Source: Aequorivita sp. | Lineage (GTDB): Bacteria; Bacteroidota; Bacteroidia; Flavobacteriales; Flavobacteriaceae | Direction of reading: 5' to 3' | Assembly (NCBI GenBank): GCA_024637015.1 | Contig: JAGXGE010000022.1 | Coordinates: 59,028 to 123,027, forward strand | Length of the DNA stretch: 64,000 nucleotides | Shown here: one piece after another, positions 45,656-54,299 of the stretch | Layout: each line of letters opens with the position of its first letter | Numbering within the stretch: the first letter of the stretch is position 1 | Notes under the pieces: model-generated | Told to the model about the DNA's origin: nothing | What the model saw: the letters and a program-made list of their open reading frames with translations, nothing else | The model's database searches: none | Program-made: the position numbers and the translations under genes

Positions 45656-46093
45656 ATGTTCTCAAAAACTAAAAAAACGGAAAGAATTGATTCCGAACAG
45701 CGCGAGCAGTATGAGTATGCACGTCATCGCATTAAGCAGAAAAAAAACCTGATGCGCCATTTTATTGTTTTTTTAGTAGGTTCTGTTTTGTTGATTATTA
45801 TAAACCCTCTTTTGGGTTACGGCGAAAATTTCTTCATAAAAGATTGGTTTATATGGGCGATTTTAATTTGGACATTTATCTTTTTAATACATCTTTTCAA
45901 CGTTTTTGTGATGAACAAGTTTATGGGGAAAGAATGGGAAGACCGCCAACTCGAAAAACTGAAAGCCCGCCAAGCTGAGCGCATTGCTGAACTGCAGAAT
46001 AAAGTAGATACCGAACTGCAACTGCCCACAAAGACTTCTGAAGAAATAAAAAAAAACGAACTGAACAACCCTTTACCTCCAGACGTAGAATGA
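45656..46093 (+). CDS. 2TM domain membrane protein
   Basis: A 145-residue inner-membrane protein. After a short charged start, EQREQYEYARHRIKQKKNLM leads into two hydrophobic helices (about 41-60 HFIVFLVGSVLLIIINPLLG, 69-91 WFIWAILIWTFIFLIHLFNV) and a cytosolic charged coiled tail (about 100-145). This is the 2TM domain seen beside LytTR regulators in flavobacteria. No such regulator adjoins here. Its stop overlaps folA by four bases (ATGA), so it and folA are co-translated. Confidence 0.82.
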   Translation: MFSKTKKTERIDSEQREQYEYARHRIKQKKNLMRHFIVFLVGSVLLIIINPLLGYGENFFIKDWFIWAILIWTFIFLIHLFNVFVMNKFMGKEWEDRQLEKLKARQAERIAELQNKVDTELQLPTKTSEEIKKNELNNPLPPDVE

Positions 46094-46575
46094 TTACAAT
46101 GATTGCCGCTGCTGGCGAAAACAATGAATTGGGAAAGGACAACGATCTTCTTTGGCACTTACCCGATGATTTTAAACGTTTTAAACAACTCACTACTGGT
46201 CATCATATCATTATGGGGCGGAAGACTTTTGAAACTTTTCCGAAGCCTTTACCAAATAGAATTCACGTTGTAATTACTAGAAACAAAAACTACAAAAAGG
46301 AAGGTGCCTTAGTGGTTCACAATTTGGAAGAAGCCTTAAAGATTGCGAAAGATGACCTTCAGCCATTTATAATTGGTGGCGGTGAAATATATAAAATGGG
46401 GCTTCCCGTGGCAGATAAAATTGAACTGACCCGCGTACACGGAAGTTTTACAGATGCCGATACATTTTTTCCAGAATTTTCAGCTGATAAATGGAAACTA
46501 ACTTCTGAATTGGAACACCAAAAGGACGAAAGGCATAAATATTCGTTTGTTTATCAAACTTGGGTACGTAAATAA
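46090..46575 (+). CDS. folA: Dihydrofolate reductase
   Basis: A 161-residue enzyme that reduces dihydrofolate to tetrahydrofolate with NADPH. The start MITMIAAAGENNELGKDNDL, then LLWHLPDDFKRFKQLTTGHH, then IIMGRKTFETF, are the family core (substrate Asp in LPDD, NADPH loop in GRKTF). IIGGGEIYKMGLP is the second cofactor loop. Length is normal. Overlaps the 2TM gene by four bases. With thyA at 39.8 kb it completes a thymidylate-folate cycle within this window. Confidence 0.98.
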   Translation: MITMIAAAGENNELGKDNDLLWHLPDDFKRFKQLTTGHHIIMGRKTFETFPKPLPNRIHVVITRNKNYKKEGALVVHNLEEALKIAKDDLQPFIIGGGEIYKMGLPVADKIELTRVHGSFTDADTFFPEFSADKWKLTSELEHQKDERHKYSFVYQTWVRK

Positions 46576-46623
46576 TATCAAGACTTAATTTATTTTTGAA
46601 ACCAATAGGGTCTGCTTCTTATA

Positions 46624-47469
46624 TTGAAACAGTTATTACAACACATAGCATCCCAAAATAAATTTCAATTAATTGAATCCAAATCGCTTTCGGGCGGAGA
46701 CATTAACGATGTTTTTCTTCTGAAATGTCAAGAAGGAAGTTTTGTTGTAAAATTAAATGATGCCTTAAAATTCCCCAGAATATTTGAGGTCGAAGCTAAA
46801 GGATTACAATTGCTGAAACAATCCGAAAGTTTTAAAATTCCAAATGTTATTGCTGAAGGATTGTTCCAAAACACTTCTTACCTACTATTGGAATATGTTT
46901 CACTAGGAAATAAATCGAATATTTTTTGGGAATCATTTGCTGAAAAGTTGGCAAAACTCCATAAAACTTCCAGTGAACAGTTTGGGTTAGATCATACTAA
47001 TTACATCGGTAGTCTTCCTCAGAAAAATGAATACCTAAGTACTGCAACGGAATTTTACATATCACAACGTTTAGAACCCCAGTTTAAAATGGCTTCGGAT
47101 AATGGATTCCACTTCAAAAATCTAGAGGAATTTTATAAAAATATTTCCGGAGAAATCCCAAGTGAACCACCATCGTTAATTCACGGAGATCTTTGGAATG
47201 GCAATTATATGGTTTCCGAAAATGGCAAACCTGTTTTAATAGATCCAGCTGTGGCTTTTGCCCCTCGCGAAATGGATTTGGCTATGATGAAATTATTTGG
47301 AGGTTTTTCAGAAGAAGTTTTTTCAAATTACAATGCTATTTTTCCTTTAACCAATGGTTGGAAAGACCGTGTTCCACTTTGGCAATTGTATTATTTATTA
47401 GTCCATCTAAACTTATTTGGAAGTGGTTACTTACAGCAAGTCAAAGGAATTATAAAGCGGTTTTTATAG
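46624..47469 (+). CDS. Fructosamine-kinase-like protein
   Basis: A 281-residue cytosolic protein with a TTG start at 46624; no ATG suits better. The bilobal kinase fold shows the ATP-lysine region (SFVVKLNDALKFPRIFEVEA), the catalytic PSLIHGDLWNGNYM (HGDLWxGN) and the metal aspartate in VLIDPAVAF. The family phosphorylates fructosamines or ribulosamines on damaged proteins, making the adduct fall off. It lies between folA and fabD in one direction (48 and 36 bases away), but a TATTTTTG box before fabD suggests separate transcripts. Confidence 0.88.
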   Translation: MKQLLQHIASQNKFQLIESKSLSGGDINDVFLLKCQEGSFVVKLNDALKFPRIFEVEAKGLQLLKQSESFKIPNVIAEGLFQNTSYLLLEYVSLGNKSNIFWESFAEKLAKLHKTSSEQFGLDHTNYIGSLPQKNEYLSTATEFYISQRLEPQFKMASDNGFHFKNLEEFYKNISGEIPSEPPSLIHGDLWNGNYMVSENGKPVLIDPAVAFAPREMDLAMMKLFGGFSEEVFSNYNAIFPLTNGWKDRVPLWQLYYLLVHLNLFGSGYLQQVKGIIKRFL

Positions 47470-47478
47470 AATTAATCC

Positions 47479-47486
47479 TATTTTTG
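47479..47486 (+). promoter_or_regulatory. -7 box (TATTTTTG) before fabD
   Basis: An exact TAnnTTTG match 19 bases before the fabD ATG, with no clear -33 TTTG. Confidence 0.35.
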
Positions 47487-47505
47487 TTTTTACAAAATCA
47501 AGAAA

Positions 47506-48387
47506 ATGAAAGCATATATATTCCCCGGGCAAGGCGTCCAGTTCATTGGAATGGGCAAAGACCTTTACGATAATTCCTCAAAAGCAAAAGAACTTTTCCA
47601 ACAAGCCAATAAAATTTTGGGCTTCGATATCACCAAAATAATGTTTGAAGGCACTGCAGATGAGCTGAAAGAAACCAAGGTAACCCAACCCGCAATTTTT
47701 CTTCACTCCACAATTTTGGCAAAAGTGATGGGCAGCAAATTCCAGCCCGATATGGTTGCCGGGCACTCATTAGGTGAAATTTCTGCGCTGGTTGCAAATA
47801 GAACGCTTGCCTTTAGTGACGGTTTGCGACTGGTCTACAAACGTGCTTTAGCCATGCAGCATGCTTGCGAATTGACACCATCAACCATGGCTGCGGTTTT
47901 AGGGCTGGAAGACCATTTGGTAGAAGAAATCTGCGCAAACACTCCTGGCATTGTGGTTGCCGCAAATTACAACTGCCCTGGCCAATTAGTAATTTCTGGC
48001 GATGTAAATGCAGTGGGCAAAGCCTGTGAAAGTTTAAAAGAAGCGGGAGCGCGAAGAGCTTTGATTTTACCAGTTGGCGGTGCATTCCACAGTCCTTTAA
48101 TGGAACCTGCCCGCGAAGAATTGGCAGCTGCAATTGAAGCCACACAGTTTACTGAACCAGCCTGCCCAATCTATCAAAACGTTTCAACTTTTGCGGTTAC
48201 AGACCCTTCGGAAATAAAAGAAAATCTAATCTTTCAACTTACCGCTCCGGTTAAATGGACCCAAAGTGTTCAAAATATGATAAAAGACGGAGCCACAACA
48301 TTTATTGAAGTTGGCCCGGGAAATGTGCTTCAGGGATTGGTTAAAAAGATAGATGCTTCTGCAGAAACTGAAAAAGCAGAAATTTAA
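47506..48387 (+). CDS. fabD: Malonyl-CoA:ACP transacylase
   Basis: A 293-residue cytosolic enzyme that loads malonate onto acyl carrier protein at the start of fatty-acid elongation. The GQGVQFIGMGKDL N-terminus, the catalytic serine S88 in MVAGHSLGEISAL, the arginine in RALAMQHA and the histidine of VGGAFHSPLM are all in place. Length is usual. Closed by a strong terminator. The other fab genes are elsewhere. Confidence 0.97.
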   Translation: MKAYIFPGQGVQFIGMGKDLYDNSSKAKELFQQANKILGFDITKIMFEGTADELKETKVTQPAIFLHSTILAKVMGSKFQPDMVAGHSLGEISALVANRTLAFSDGLRLVYKRALAMQHACELTPSTMAAVLGLEDHLVEEICANTPGIVVAANYNCPGQLVISGDVNAVGKACESLKEAGARRALILPVGGAFHSPLMEPAREELAAAIEATQFTEPACPIYQNVSTFAVTDPSEIKENLIFQLTAPVKWTQSVQNMIKDGATTFIEVGPGNVLQGLVKKIDASAETEKAEI

Positions 48388-48414
48388 TTGAAGGTTTCGA
48401 ATTCAAATTAAGCT

Positions 48415-48452
48415 AAAAAAACGCCAAAGGTCAATTATCCTTTGGCGTTTTT
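48415..48452 (+). terminator. Terminator of fabD
   Basis: AAAAAACGCCAAAGG and CCTTTGGCGTTTTT, a perfect stem with T-run. Confidence 0.93.
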
Positions 48453-48473
48453 AAAAATTATATTGGTTATTCT

Positions 48474-48665
48474 TTATGAGCTTATTTTACAATCTACACA
48501 GTCTTTCATCTTACCGTAATAGGTTTCACGATATTTGTGGACCGTCCTAAAAGGAACTTTCAAAAATGTTTTTTTGATATAGACCACGTTTGTGGTGAAC
48601 ATCCCCATCTTTTCGGTAAATCTTTTCTCTAACTTTGTTTGTCGTTTCACTGAAACTAACTTCAT
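48474..48665 (-). CDS. Small conserved-looking protein with C-terminal CxxC, unknown function
   Basis: I choose the ATG at 48665 (MKLVSVKRQTKLEKRFTEKM), which gives 63 residues; a longer frame reaches 48716. Basic N-terminal half, then VYIKKTFLKVPFRTVHKYRE and a tail with DCVDCKISS. The CxxC pair may bind a metal or be a redox site, but no family is assigned. It is alone on its strand between fabD and galE. The clean start and protein-like composition support a real gene. Confidence 0.6.
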   Translation of the reverse strand: MKLVSVKRQTKLEKRFTEKMGMFTTNVVYIKKTFLKVPFRTVHKYRETYYGKMKDCVDCKISS

Positions 48666-48802
48666 TTTCGTTTTTTTGACCCCCTTTAACCTACAAGACA
48701 TTGTCTTTAAAAGCAAAAGTACAGAGTACTATTCAATGCAAAGAAACAAAGGCTTAGCCCAAAATCCAAATTATTAGCGTTAAACCTTAATTAAAATACT
48801 GT

Positions 48803-49825
48803 TTATGAGATGTTTCTGATTTTTTTCTCCCATTTCCAAGCCGATTCTAAAGCATCTTCCATTGTTTTTTCCGATTTCCAGCCTAAAACATCATTTGCTT
48901 TTTTGGTATCTGCATAAACAGAAATCACATCACCGGGGCGACGTGCTACTATTTTATAATTCAATTTTTCACCAGTTGTTTTCTCGAATGAATTCACAAC
49001 TTCTAAAACAGAGCTCCCCCTACCTGTACCCAAATTAAAAACCTCAAACTGAGTTTCGTTTTTAGCTGAAAGCAATCTTTGCAAAGCAATAACATGCGCT
49101 TTTGCCAAATCCACCACGTGAATATAATCACGGATGCAACTGCCATCTTCCGTTGGATAATCATCCCCAAAAACGGATAGTTCTTTTCTTAATCCAGCGG
49201 CAGTCTGCGTTATAAAAGGAACAAGATTTTGCGGAACGCCAGCGGGAAGCTCTCCAATTTCCGCAGTTTCATGCGCTCCAATTGGGTTAAAATAGCGTAG
49301 CGCAATTGATTTTAAAGAAGAAATGGAACACGTATCTTTTAATATTTCTTCACTTATTTGTTTGGTATTTCCGTAAGGTGAAGTAGCGGCTTTAACAGGC
49401 GCGTCTTCGGTAATGGGAAGCGAATCTGGTTCTCCATAAACGGTGCAAGACGAACTAAAAATAAAATTTTCAATTTCGTAGACATTACATTCTTGAAGCA
49501 AATAAATTAAGGCATTCAGATTGTTTTCATAATAAAGCAACGGATTTTCTACACTTTCGCCCACGGCTTTACTGGCAGCAAAGTGAATGACTCCCTCAAT
49601 GTCTTTATTTCTTTTGAAAAAATCTGAAACATCCGCTTTTATGCGAAGATCAAGCCTTTCGAAAGCTGGTGGGGTTTTAGAAATATTAGTTATTCCTTCC
49701 AAAACATCTAAAGATGAATTGGATAAATTATCGATAATGATAACCTGAAAACCTGAATTCTGAAGTTCAACAACGGTATGGGAACCTATGTAGCCCAATC
49801 CGCCTGTAACGAGTATTTTTTTCAT
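48803..49825 (-). CDS. galE: UDP-glucose 4-epimerase
   Basis: I use the ATG at 49825 (MKKILVTGGLGYIGSH), giving 340 residues; the frame extends to 49855 but the extra residues are not family-like. NAD-dependent Rossmann enzyme: GGxGYIGSH at the start, FSSSCTVYGEPDSLPITED with the catalytic Ser, and YGNTKQISEEIL with the YxxxK pair (Y and K). It interconverts UDP-glucose and UDP-galactose for surface glycans. It is followed on the same strand by the DegT aminotransferase gene upstream at 49889, separated by about 63 bases, consistent with a glycan-precursor operon. Confidence 0.95.
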   Translation of the reverse strand: MKKILVTGGLGYIGSHTVVELQNSGFQVIIIDNLSNSSLDVLEGITNISKTPPAFERLDLRIKADVSDFFKRNKDIEGVIHFAASKAVGESVENPLLYYENNLNALIYLLQECNVYEIENFIFSSSCTVYGEPDSLPITEDAPVKAATSPYGNTKQISEEILKDTCSISSLKSIALRYFNPIGAHETAEIGELPAGVPQNLVPFITQTAAGLRKELSVFGDDYPTEDGSCIRDYIHVVDLAKAHVIALQRLLSAKNETQFEVFNLGTGRGSSVLEVVNSFEKTTGEKLNYKIVARRPGDVISVYADTKKANDVLGWKSEKTMEDALESAWKWEKKIRNIS

Positions 49826-49888
49826 TGTCATTTCCGCCCATCGATTATCTTTCACGATAAAATTCGGCGATGTTTTTAAGGTAAATTC

Positions 49889-51046
49889 TTATTTTTTTAT
49901 AAAATCAATCACAGTTTTTGTGATAAAATCAATCTGCTCATCATCCAGTTCCGTATGCATCGGAAGGGAAATAACCTCTTTTACCAACTGATTTGTAACC
50001 ACAAAATCTTCCTCTTTATAACGTTCGTCTTTATAAGCCTTTTGAAGGTGTAGTGGAATAGGATAATATACCCCGCAAGGAATTCCTTTTTCATTTAAGT
50101 GATTCACCAAAGCATCGCGATCTGAATTTACGATTTTTAAGGTGTATTGGTGAAAAACGTGGCAATCACAAACATCGCAAATGCTTTGAGTGTTATCACA
50201 AAAACCCGTTGGGGTTATTATGTTTTCAATTCCAGCAAATGCTTTACTGTATTTTCTTGCGGCATTTCGGCGGGCAGCATTATACTGGTCCAAATGCGGC
50301 AATTTTGCCCGAAGTACGGCAGCCTGAATAGAATCCAATCTACTGTTTACACCCACCACATCGTGATGGTAACGCACGTACATTCCGTGGTTTACAATAC
50401 CTCGAATAATGTGTGCCAAATCATCATCATTGGTGAAAATTGCTCCACCATCACCGTAGCATCCCAAGTTTTTTGAAGGGAAAAAAGATGTGGAAGCCAC
50501 ATGGCCAATGGTTCCTGTTTTTTTCTTTGAACCATCTTTTGAAGTATAATCCGCTCCAATACCTTGGGCATTATCTTCAATTACATAAAGATTGTGCTCT
50601 TTGGCAAGGGCCATAATTTCGTCCATATTTGCTGCAAGGCCAAAAAGATGTACGGGAACTATTGCTTTCGTTTTAGGGGTAATTGCTTTTTTAATGGCTT
50701 CAACATCTATGTTAAAGTTTATCGGGTCAACATCTACCAAAACTGGAGTAAGTTGCAAAAGCGCAATAACTTCAACAGTTGCGGCAAAAGTAAAATCTGC
50801 TGTTATAACTTCATCACCCGGTTTTAGACCAAGCCCCATCATTGCAATTTGCAAAGCATCGGTACCGTTGGCACAGGGAATCACGTGTTTCACATCTAAA
50901 TATTGCTCAAGCTCCTTTTGAAATTCGTGAACCTCAGGACCGTTTACAAAAGCCGTGGTTTCAATCACGTTCATTATAGAACTGTCCACACGTTCCTTTA
51001 TATTTTCATACTGACCTTTAATGTCAACCATTTGTATTTTCTTCAT
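49889..51046 (-). CDS. DegT/DnrJ/EryC1/StrS family sugar aminotransferase
   Basis: A 385-residue cytosolic PLP enzyme: MKKIQMVDIKGQYENIKERV, the nucleotide-sugar entry loop IPCANGTDALQIAMMGLGLK, the PLP-binding VIEDNAQGIGADY and the active-site lysine in FFPSKNLGCYGDGG. Such enzymes aminate nucleotide 4-keto- or 3-keto-sugars for lipopolysaccharide or capsule. The specific sugar cannot be told. It precedes galE on the minus strand (63-base gap), and waaA diverges upstream, so the three form a glycan-related block. Confidence 0.94.
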   Translation of the reverse strand: MKKIQMVDIKGQYENIKERVDSSIMNVIETTAFVNGPEVHEFQKELEQYLDVKHVIPCANGTDALQIAMMGLGLKPGDEVITADFTFAATVEVIALLQLTPVLVDVDPINFNIDVEAIKKAITPKTKAIVPVHLFGLAANMDEIMALAKEHNLYVIEDNAQGIGADYTSKDGSKKKTGTIGHVASTSFFPSKNLGCYGDGGAIFTNDDDLAHIIRGIVNHGMYVRYHHDVVGVNSRLDSIQAAVLRAKLPHLDQYNAARRNAARKYSKAFAGIENIITPTGFCDNTQSICDVCDCHVFHQYTLKIVNSDRDALVNHLNEKGIPCGVYYPIPLHLQKAYKDERYKEEDFVVTNQLVKEVISLPMHTELDDEQIDFITKTVIDFIKK

Positions 51047-51160
51047 TTTTCAGAAATAATTTTGAATTCGGTAAAATTACGAAAATGATATTTGTTTCGG
51101 GTTAAGTTATTGGGTTAGGTTTTAGTATTTGGAACCTGAAATTTGGTATTTTTACACGCA

Positions 51161-52402
51161 ATGCGTACAATCTATAATTTATTGATTCATTTTACTTCCT
51201 TCGGCTTAAGGATTGTGGCACTATTCAGTAAAAAAATGAAACTTTTTGTTGACGGGAGGAAAAACGTTTTTGAAATTCTTCAACAAAAAATTTCTTTGGA
51301 AGATAAAACCATTTGGTTCCACTGCGCTTCTTTGGGCGAATTTGAACAAGGTGTTCCCATAATGGAAGCATTAAAAAAACTTAAACCCGACCATAAAATA
51401 GTGGTTAGCTTTTTCTCGCCTTCGGGTTTTGAAATTAAGAAAAATACAGTTTTAGCGAATGCCGTAGTTTATTTACCGATGGATACCCCAAGTAATGCGA
51501 GAAAGTTCATTGCAGCCATCCACCCTTCAATTGCACTGTTTGTGAAATATGAATTTTGGCCCAACTATCTTTTCGAGCTTCAGAGAAAAAACATTTCCAC
51601 TCTTTTGGTTTCAGGAGTTTTTAGAGAAAAACAAATTTTTTTCAAACCTTACGGGGGCTTTATGCGAAATGCCTTAGCTGCTTTTGACCACTTTTTTTTG
51701 CAGGATGAAAATTCTGAAACACTTTTGCAAAGTATTGGCTTCAAAAATATAACAGTTAGTGGTGACACACGTTTTGACAGGGTTTCGCACCAAATCGAAA
51801 TGGATAACACTTTAAAATTTGCCGAAGAATTCAAAGGAAATTCCCTATGCATTGTTTGTGGAAGCACTTGGCCAGAAGATGAAGCGGTGTTATTGGATTA
51901 TATAAATTCGGCACCCGAAAATGTAAAATTCATTATTGCCCCACACAAAATTGAACCTGAAAAAATTGAAGTTTTTACTAAAAAGTTTCTAAAAAAAACC
52001 GTTTTACATTCCAACATTGAAGTAGTAAATATTTCTGAATATGCCGTGTTGATAATTGACTGCATAGGCTTATTGAGCAAATTGTACAGTTATGCAGATG
52101 TTGCTTATGTGGGCGGAGCAATTGGCAAAACCGGATTACATAATATTTTGGAACCAGCTACTTTTGGGGTTCCTATCATTATTGGAAAAAATTATGAGGA
52201 ATTTCCAGAAGCCATTCATCTTCGCGATTTGGCGGGTTTATTTTCAATAAAAAATGCTGCTGAATGCGGTAAAATTTTAGGAAAATTAATTAATAATGAC
52301 GACTTCAGAAATAAGACCGGCATGATTTCAGGTCATTTTGTAAACAAAAATACTGGAGCCACTCAAAAAATAGTCAACTACATCAATACTATTTCAAAAT
52401 AG
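51161..52402 (+). CDS. waaA: 3-deoxy-D-manno-octulosonic acid transferase
   Basis: I choose the ATG at 51161 (MRTIYNLLIHFTSFGLRIVA), giving 413 residues; an upstream TTG frame at 51143 is less likely. An N-terminal membrane anchor (about 1-20) precedes a GT-B glycosyltransferase fold: FHCASLGEFEQGVPIMEALK in the N-domain and VCGSTWPEDEAVLLDYINSA, then YVGGAIGKTGLHNILEPATFG in the C-domain, the Kdo-transferase signature. It transfers Kdo from CMP-Kdo to lipid A at the inner membrane. Diverges from the DegT gene. Confidence 0.95.
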   Translation: MRTIYNLLIHFTSFGLRIVALFSKKMKLFVDGRKNVFEILQQKISLEDKTIWFHCASLGEFEQGVPIMEALKKLKPDHKIVVSFFSPSGFEIKKNTVLANAVVYLPMDTPSNARKFIAAIHPSIALFVKYEFWPNYLFELQRKNISTLLVSGVFREKQIFFKPYGGFMRNALAAFDHFFLQDENSETLLQSIGFKNITVSGDTRFDRVSHQIEMDNTLKFAEEFKGNSLCIVCGSTWPEDEAVLLDYINSAPENVKFIIAPHKIEPEKIEVFTKKFLKKTVLHSNIEVVNISEYAVLIIDCIGLLSKLYSYADVAYVGGAIGKTGLHNILEPATFGVPIIIGKNYEEFPEAIHLRDLAGLFSIKNAAECGKILGKLINNDDFRNKTGMISGHFVNKNTGATQKIVNYINTISK

Positions 52403-52543
52403 TCGCTGAGAATTTTAATAAAATGGAGTGTTTTTTATTAAAAAACAATTATTTAATATTCTGTTATCGTTTTTTAGGATATAATTGTTAATTCTCCATT
52501 TTTTAAAAGTTAGTTTTGTTAAAACTATTAAAACAATCTAATT

Positions 52544-52759
52544 ATGAAAAAACTATTCATTTTAATTTCAATAGCCTCCCTAGCTTTTGGATCGTGCCGC
52601 GAAAAAAAAACGGAAACCACAGAAATAATTCGCGAAGTAAAAGTTGAAACCCCTGAACCCGATCAAGAAGGCATTTTGGAGCGTACCGCAAAAGAAGTGG
52701 ACAAAGAGGTCAACCAAGAAATCGATAAAAAAATTGATGAAATCGGAAACGATAAATAA
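52544..52759 (+). CDS. Small charged lipoprotein
   Basis: A 71-residue lipoprotein: MKKLFILISIASLAFGSC gives lipobox FGSC with acylated C18. The mature part is highly charged and helical (REKKTETTEI, then AKEVDKEVNQEIDKKIDEIG). CREKK after the cysteine is shared, in variants, by the two other small lipoproteins nearby. No known domain. It is followed after 30 bases by a second one of similar design, so the pair is likely co-transcribed and paralogous. Confidence 0.6.
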   Translation: MKKLFILISIASLAFGSCREKKTETTEIIREVKVETPEPDQEGILERTAKEVDKEVNQEIDKKIDEIGNDK

Positions 52760-52789
52760 TTTAATAACACTAACTCAAAACTTAAAAAA

Positions 52790-53044
52790 ATGAAAAAGTT
52801 AACAATGATTGCCTTATTTGCCGGGTTTTTAACAATTTCTCTTTCTTCTTGTAGAGAGAAAAAAGAAGAAATGTCCGACCAAGAAGAACTCATCCAAGAA
52901 ATGCAGGACGAAGGAGCCGATATAAAGGTTAAGCAAGATGAAAACGGTGATACCAAAATAAAAATGGAAACCGATGAAAAAAAAGTGAAAATAAAAACAG
53001 ATGCTGATGGGGATACTAAAATTAAAGTTGACGAGAAAAACTAA
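52790..53044 (+). CDS. Small charged lipoprotein
   Basis: An 84-residue lipoprotein with lipobox SLSSC (C21), then CREKKEEMSDQEELIQEMQD and a KDENGDTKIKMETDEKKVKI-type repeat region with DGDTKIK units. Strongly acidic and basic, probably extended or coiled. It ends just before a bidirectional terminator (53065-53097) shared with the facing S24 gene. Unknown function; together with the 52544 and 54024 products it forms a small set of envelope proteins. Confidence 0.6.
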   Translation: MKKLTMIALFAGFLTISLSSCREKKEEMSDQEELIQEMQDEGADIKVKQDENGDTKIKMETDEKKVKIKTDADGDTKIKVDEKN

Positions 53045-53064
53045 TTTTACCCATTAAAATTCTT

Positions 53065-53097
53065 TAAAAACCGACTATAAACCTAGTCGGTTTTTTT
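53065..53097. terminator. Bidirectional terminator between small lipoprotein and S24 repressor
   Basis: AAAAACCGACTA and TAGTCGGTTTTTTT. Both ends carry T/A runs, so it can serve both strands. Confidence 0.85.
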
Positions 53098-53865
53098 AAA
53101 TTTAATATCGTCAATTTGAGCCTTTAGTTCATCCATGGACTGCTGAAGTTGCCGCAGCAAATTACTCTCTGAAGGTTCATCTACCCCAAAACTTAATTTA
53201 CTGTTCACCTGCCAAAGCTCCTGAATATCCTTCACTTTTACATCAATTGGCAAATATTCATCATTGAGGGAAATAAGCCGGATGCTTTGTGGATTGTTCG
53301 GAATTTTTTGAAGTTTCTTCACCAAAACCGAATCCCTTAAAACCACTATATAAATCTTACTGTCGGTCGCTTCGTTAATGCTAGGCACAGCGCGACCCAA
53401 AACCCAATCATTCGGCTTTATGTTCGGCAACATACTATCGCCTTCCACCTGAAAACCACGGTAGGATGCATTTCTATATTCTGGTAAAGGAATGCTGAAA
53501 GCAGGCAATGTTTGATACCAACCCAAATCATGAATATTATTAGGGTATCCCGCCGCTGCCTTTTGATTTACCAGCAGAACACTATCTTCCCCTGAAGAAT
53601 CTAAGGTTATAACCTTTGGACTAACATCGCCGCGAGATGTGTCAATGTGCTTTTCAAAACTTTTGCCGTAGAGCCAGAGCGGATTAATATTGAATTGAGC
53701 CATAAGCTCCATCACAATTTTACCAGTAATTTTAGTCTTTCCCCTTTCAATGTCTGCAGTGGTAGCACCAATATCTAGCAGTTCCGCAAATGATTGTTGC
53801 GTATGGCGAAGCTCTTCGCGAAGTGCTTTAAAACGAGTAGCTTCAATAGAAATTGAATTTTTCAT
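53083..53865 (-). CDS. XRE/S24 family (LexA-like) transcriptional repressor
   Basis: A 260-residue cytosolic repressor. N-terminal XRE helix-turn-helix (about 12-68, EELRHTQQSFAELLDIGATT). The C-terminal S24 peptidase-like domain has S144 (VEGDSMLPN) and K183/K184 (VLVKKLQ) in the right order. An Ala-Gly bond at A105-G106 (QKAAAGYPN) fits a self-cleavage site. A short acidic/glutamine-rich tail (about 225-260) follows. A perfect 17-base palindrome lies 19-35 bases before the start and is a likely self-operator. Targets unknown; the small lipoprotein genes on each side are candidates. Confidence 0.88.
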   Translation of the reverse strand: MKNSISIEATRFKALREELRHTQQSFAELLDIGATTADIERGKTKITGKIVMELMAQFNINPLWLYGKSFEKHIDTSRGDVSPKVITLDSSGEDSVLLVNQKAAAGYPNNIHDLGWYQTLPAFSIPLPEYRNASYRGFQVEGDSMLPNIKPNDWVLGRAVPSINEATDSKIYIVVLRDSVLVKKLQKIPNNPQSIRLISLNDEYLPIDVKVKDIQELWQVNSKLSFGVDEPSESNLLRQLQQSMDELKAQIDDIKFKKTD

Positions 53866-53883
53866 GCACTAAAAATAATCTAT

Positions 53884-53900
53884 TTTGGAAATATTCCAAA
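53884..53900. promoter_or_regulatory. Palindrome TTTGGAA-ATA-TTCCAAA, likely repressor operator
   Basis: A perfect 17-base dyad lies 19-35 bases upstream of the S24 repressor ATG, in its promoter region. It is the expected shape and place for an autoregulatory operator. Confidence 0.55.
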
Positions 53901-53961
53901 GAAAAAATGGATAATTTCCCGAAAAAATATTTACAATTGCATCGAAAAAAAAATTCTTTAA

Positions 53962-53993
53962 TTGATCCGCAATCAAAATTTTAATTACTTTTG
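53962..53993 (+). promoter_or_regulatory. Promoter, TTG ... TACTTTTG, for the 54024 lipoprotein
   Basis: A TTG at 53962-53964 and an exact TAnnTTTG (53986-53993) with 21 bases between, 30 bases before the ATG. Confidence 0.5.
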
Positions 53994-54023
53994 CGCACTA
54001 TTAATCACTAATCTATTTCAACA

Positions 54024-54275
54024 ATGAAAAAAGTATTTTTATCACTTGCCGCTCTTGCTTTAGTTGCTTCAGTTTACTCTTGCAGAGATACTAAAGAAGA
54101 AAAAATGGAAGAGTCTGCTGAAATGCAAACAGAAAACGCAATGGACGAAGCTGGCGATGCAATTGACAACGCTGCTGAAGCTACTGAAGATGCTCTGGAA
54201 GATGCAGGCGATGCTGTTGAGAACGCTGCTGACGACACTAACGAAGCTGTAAAAGACGCTACTGACGGTCAATAA
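54024..54275 (+). CDS. Small acidic repetitive lipoprotein
   Basis: An 83-residue lipoprotein (lipobox VYSC, C20) beginning CRDTKEEKMEESAEM, followed by an Ala/Asp/Glu-rich tail of repeating motifs (DEAGDAIDNAAEATEDALED, AGDAVENAADDTNEAVKDAT), about 7-11 residues per unit, likely a single long amphipathic helix. Similar low-complexity lipoproteins are common in Bacteroidota; function unknown. It has its own TACTTTTG promoter and a strong terminator. Confidence 0.65.
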   Translation: MKKVFLSLAALALVASVYSCRDTKEEKMEESAEMQTENAMDEAGDAIDNAAEATEDALEDAGDAVENAADDTNEAVKDATDGQ

Positions 54276-54299
54276 GCAATTCTTTTGCTAAAAAAACAG

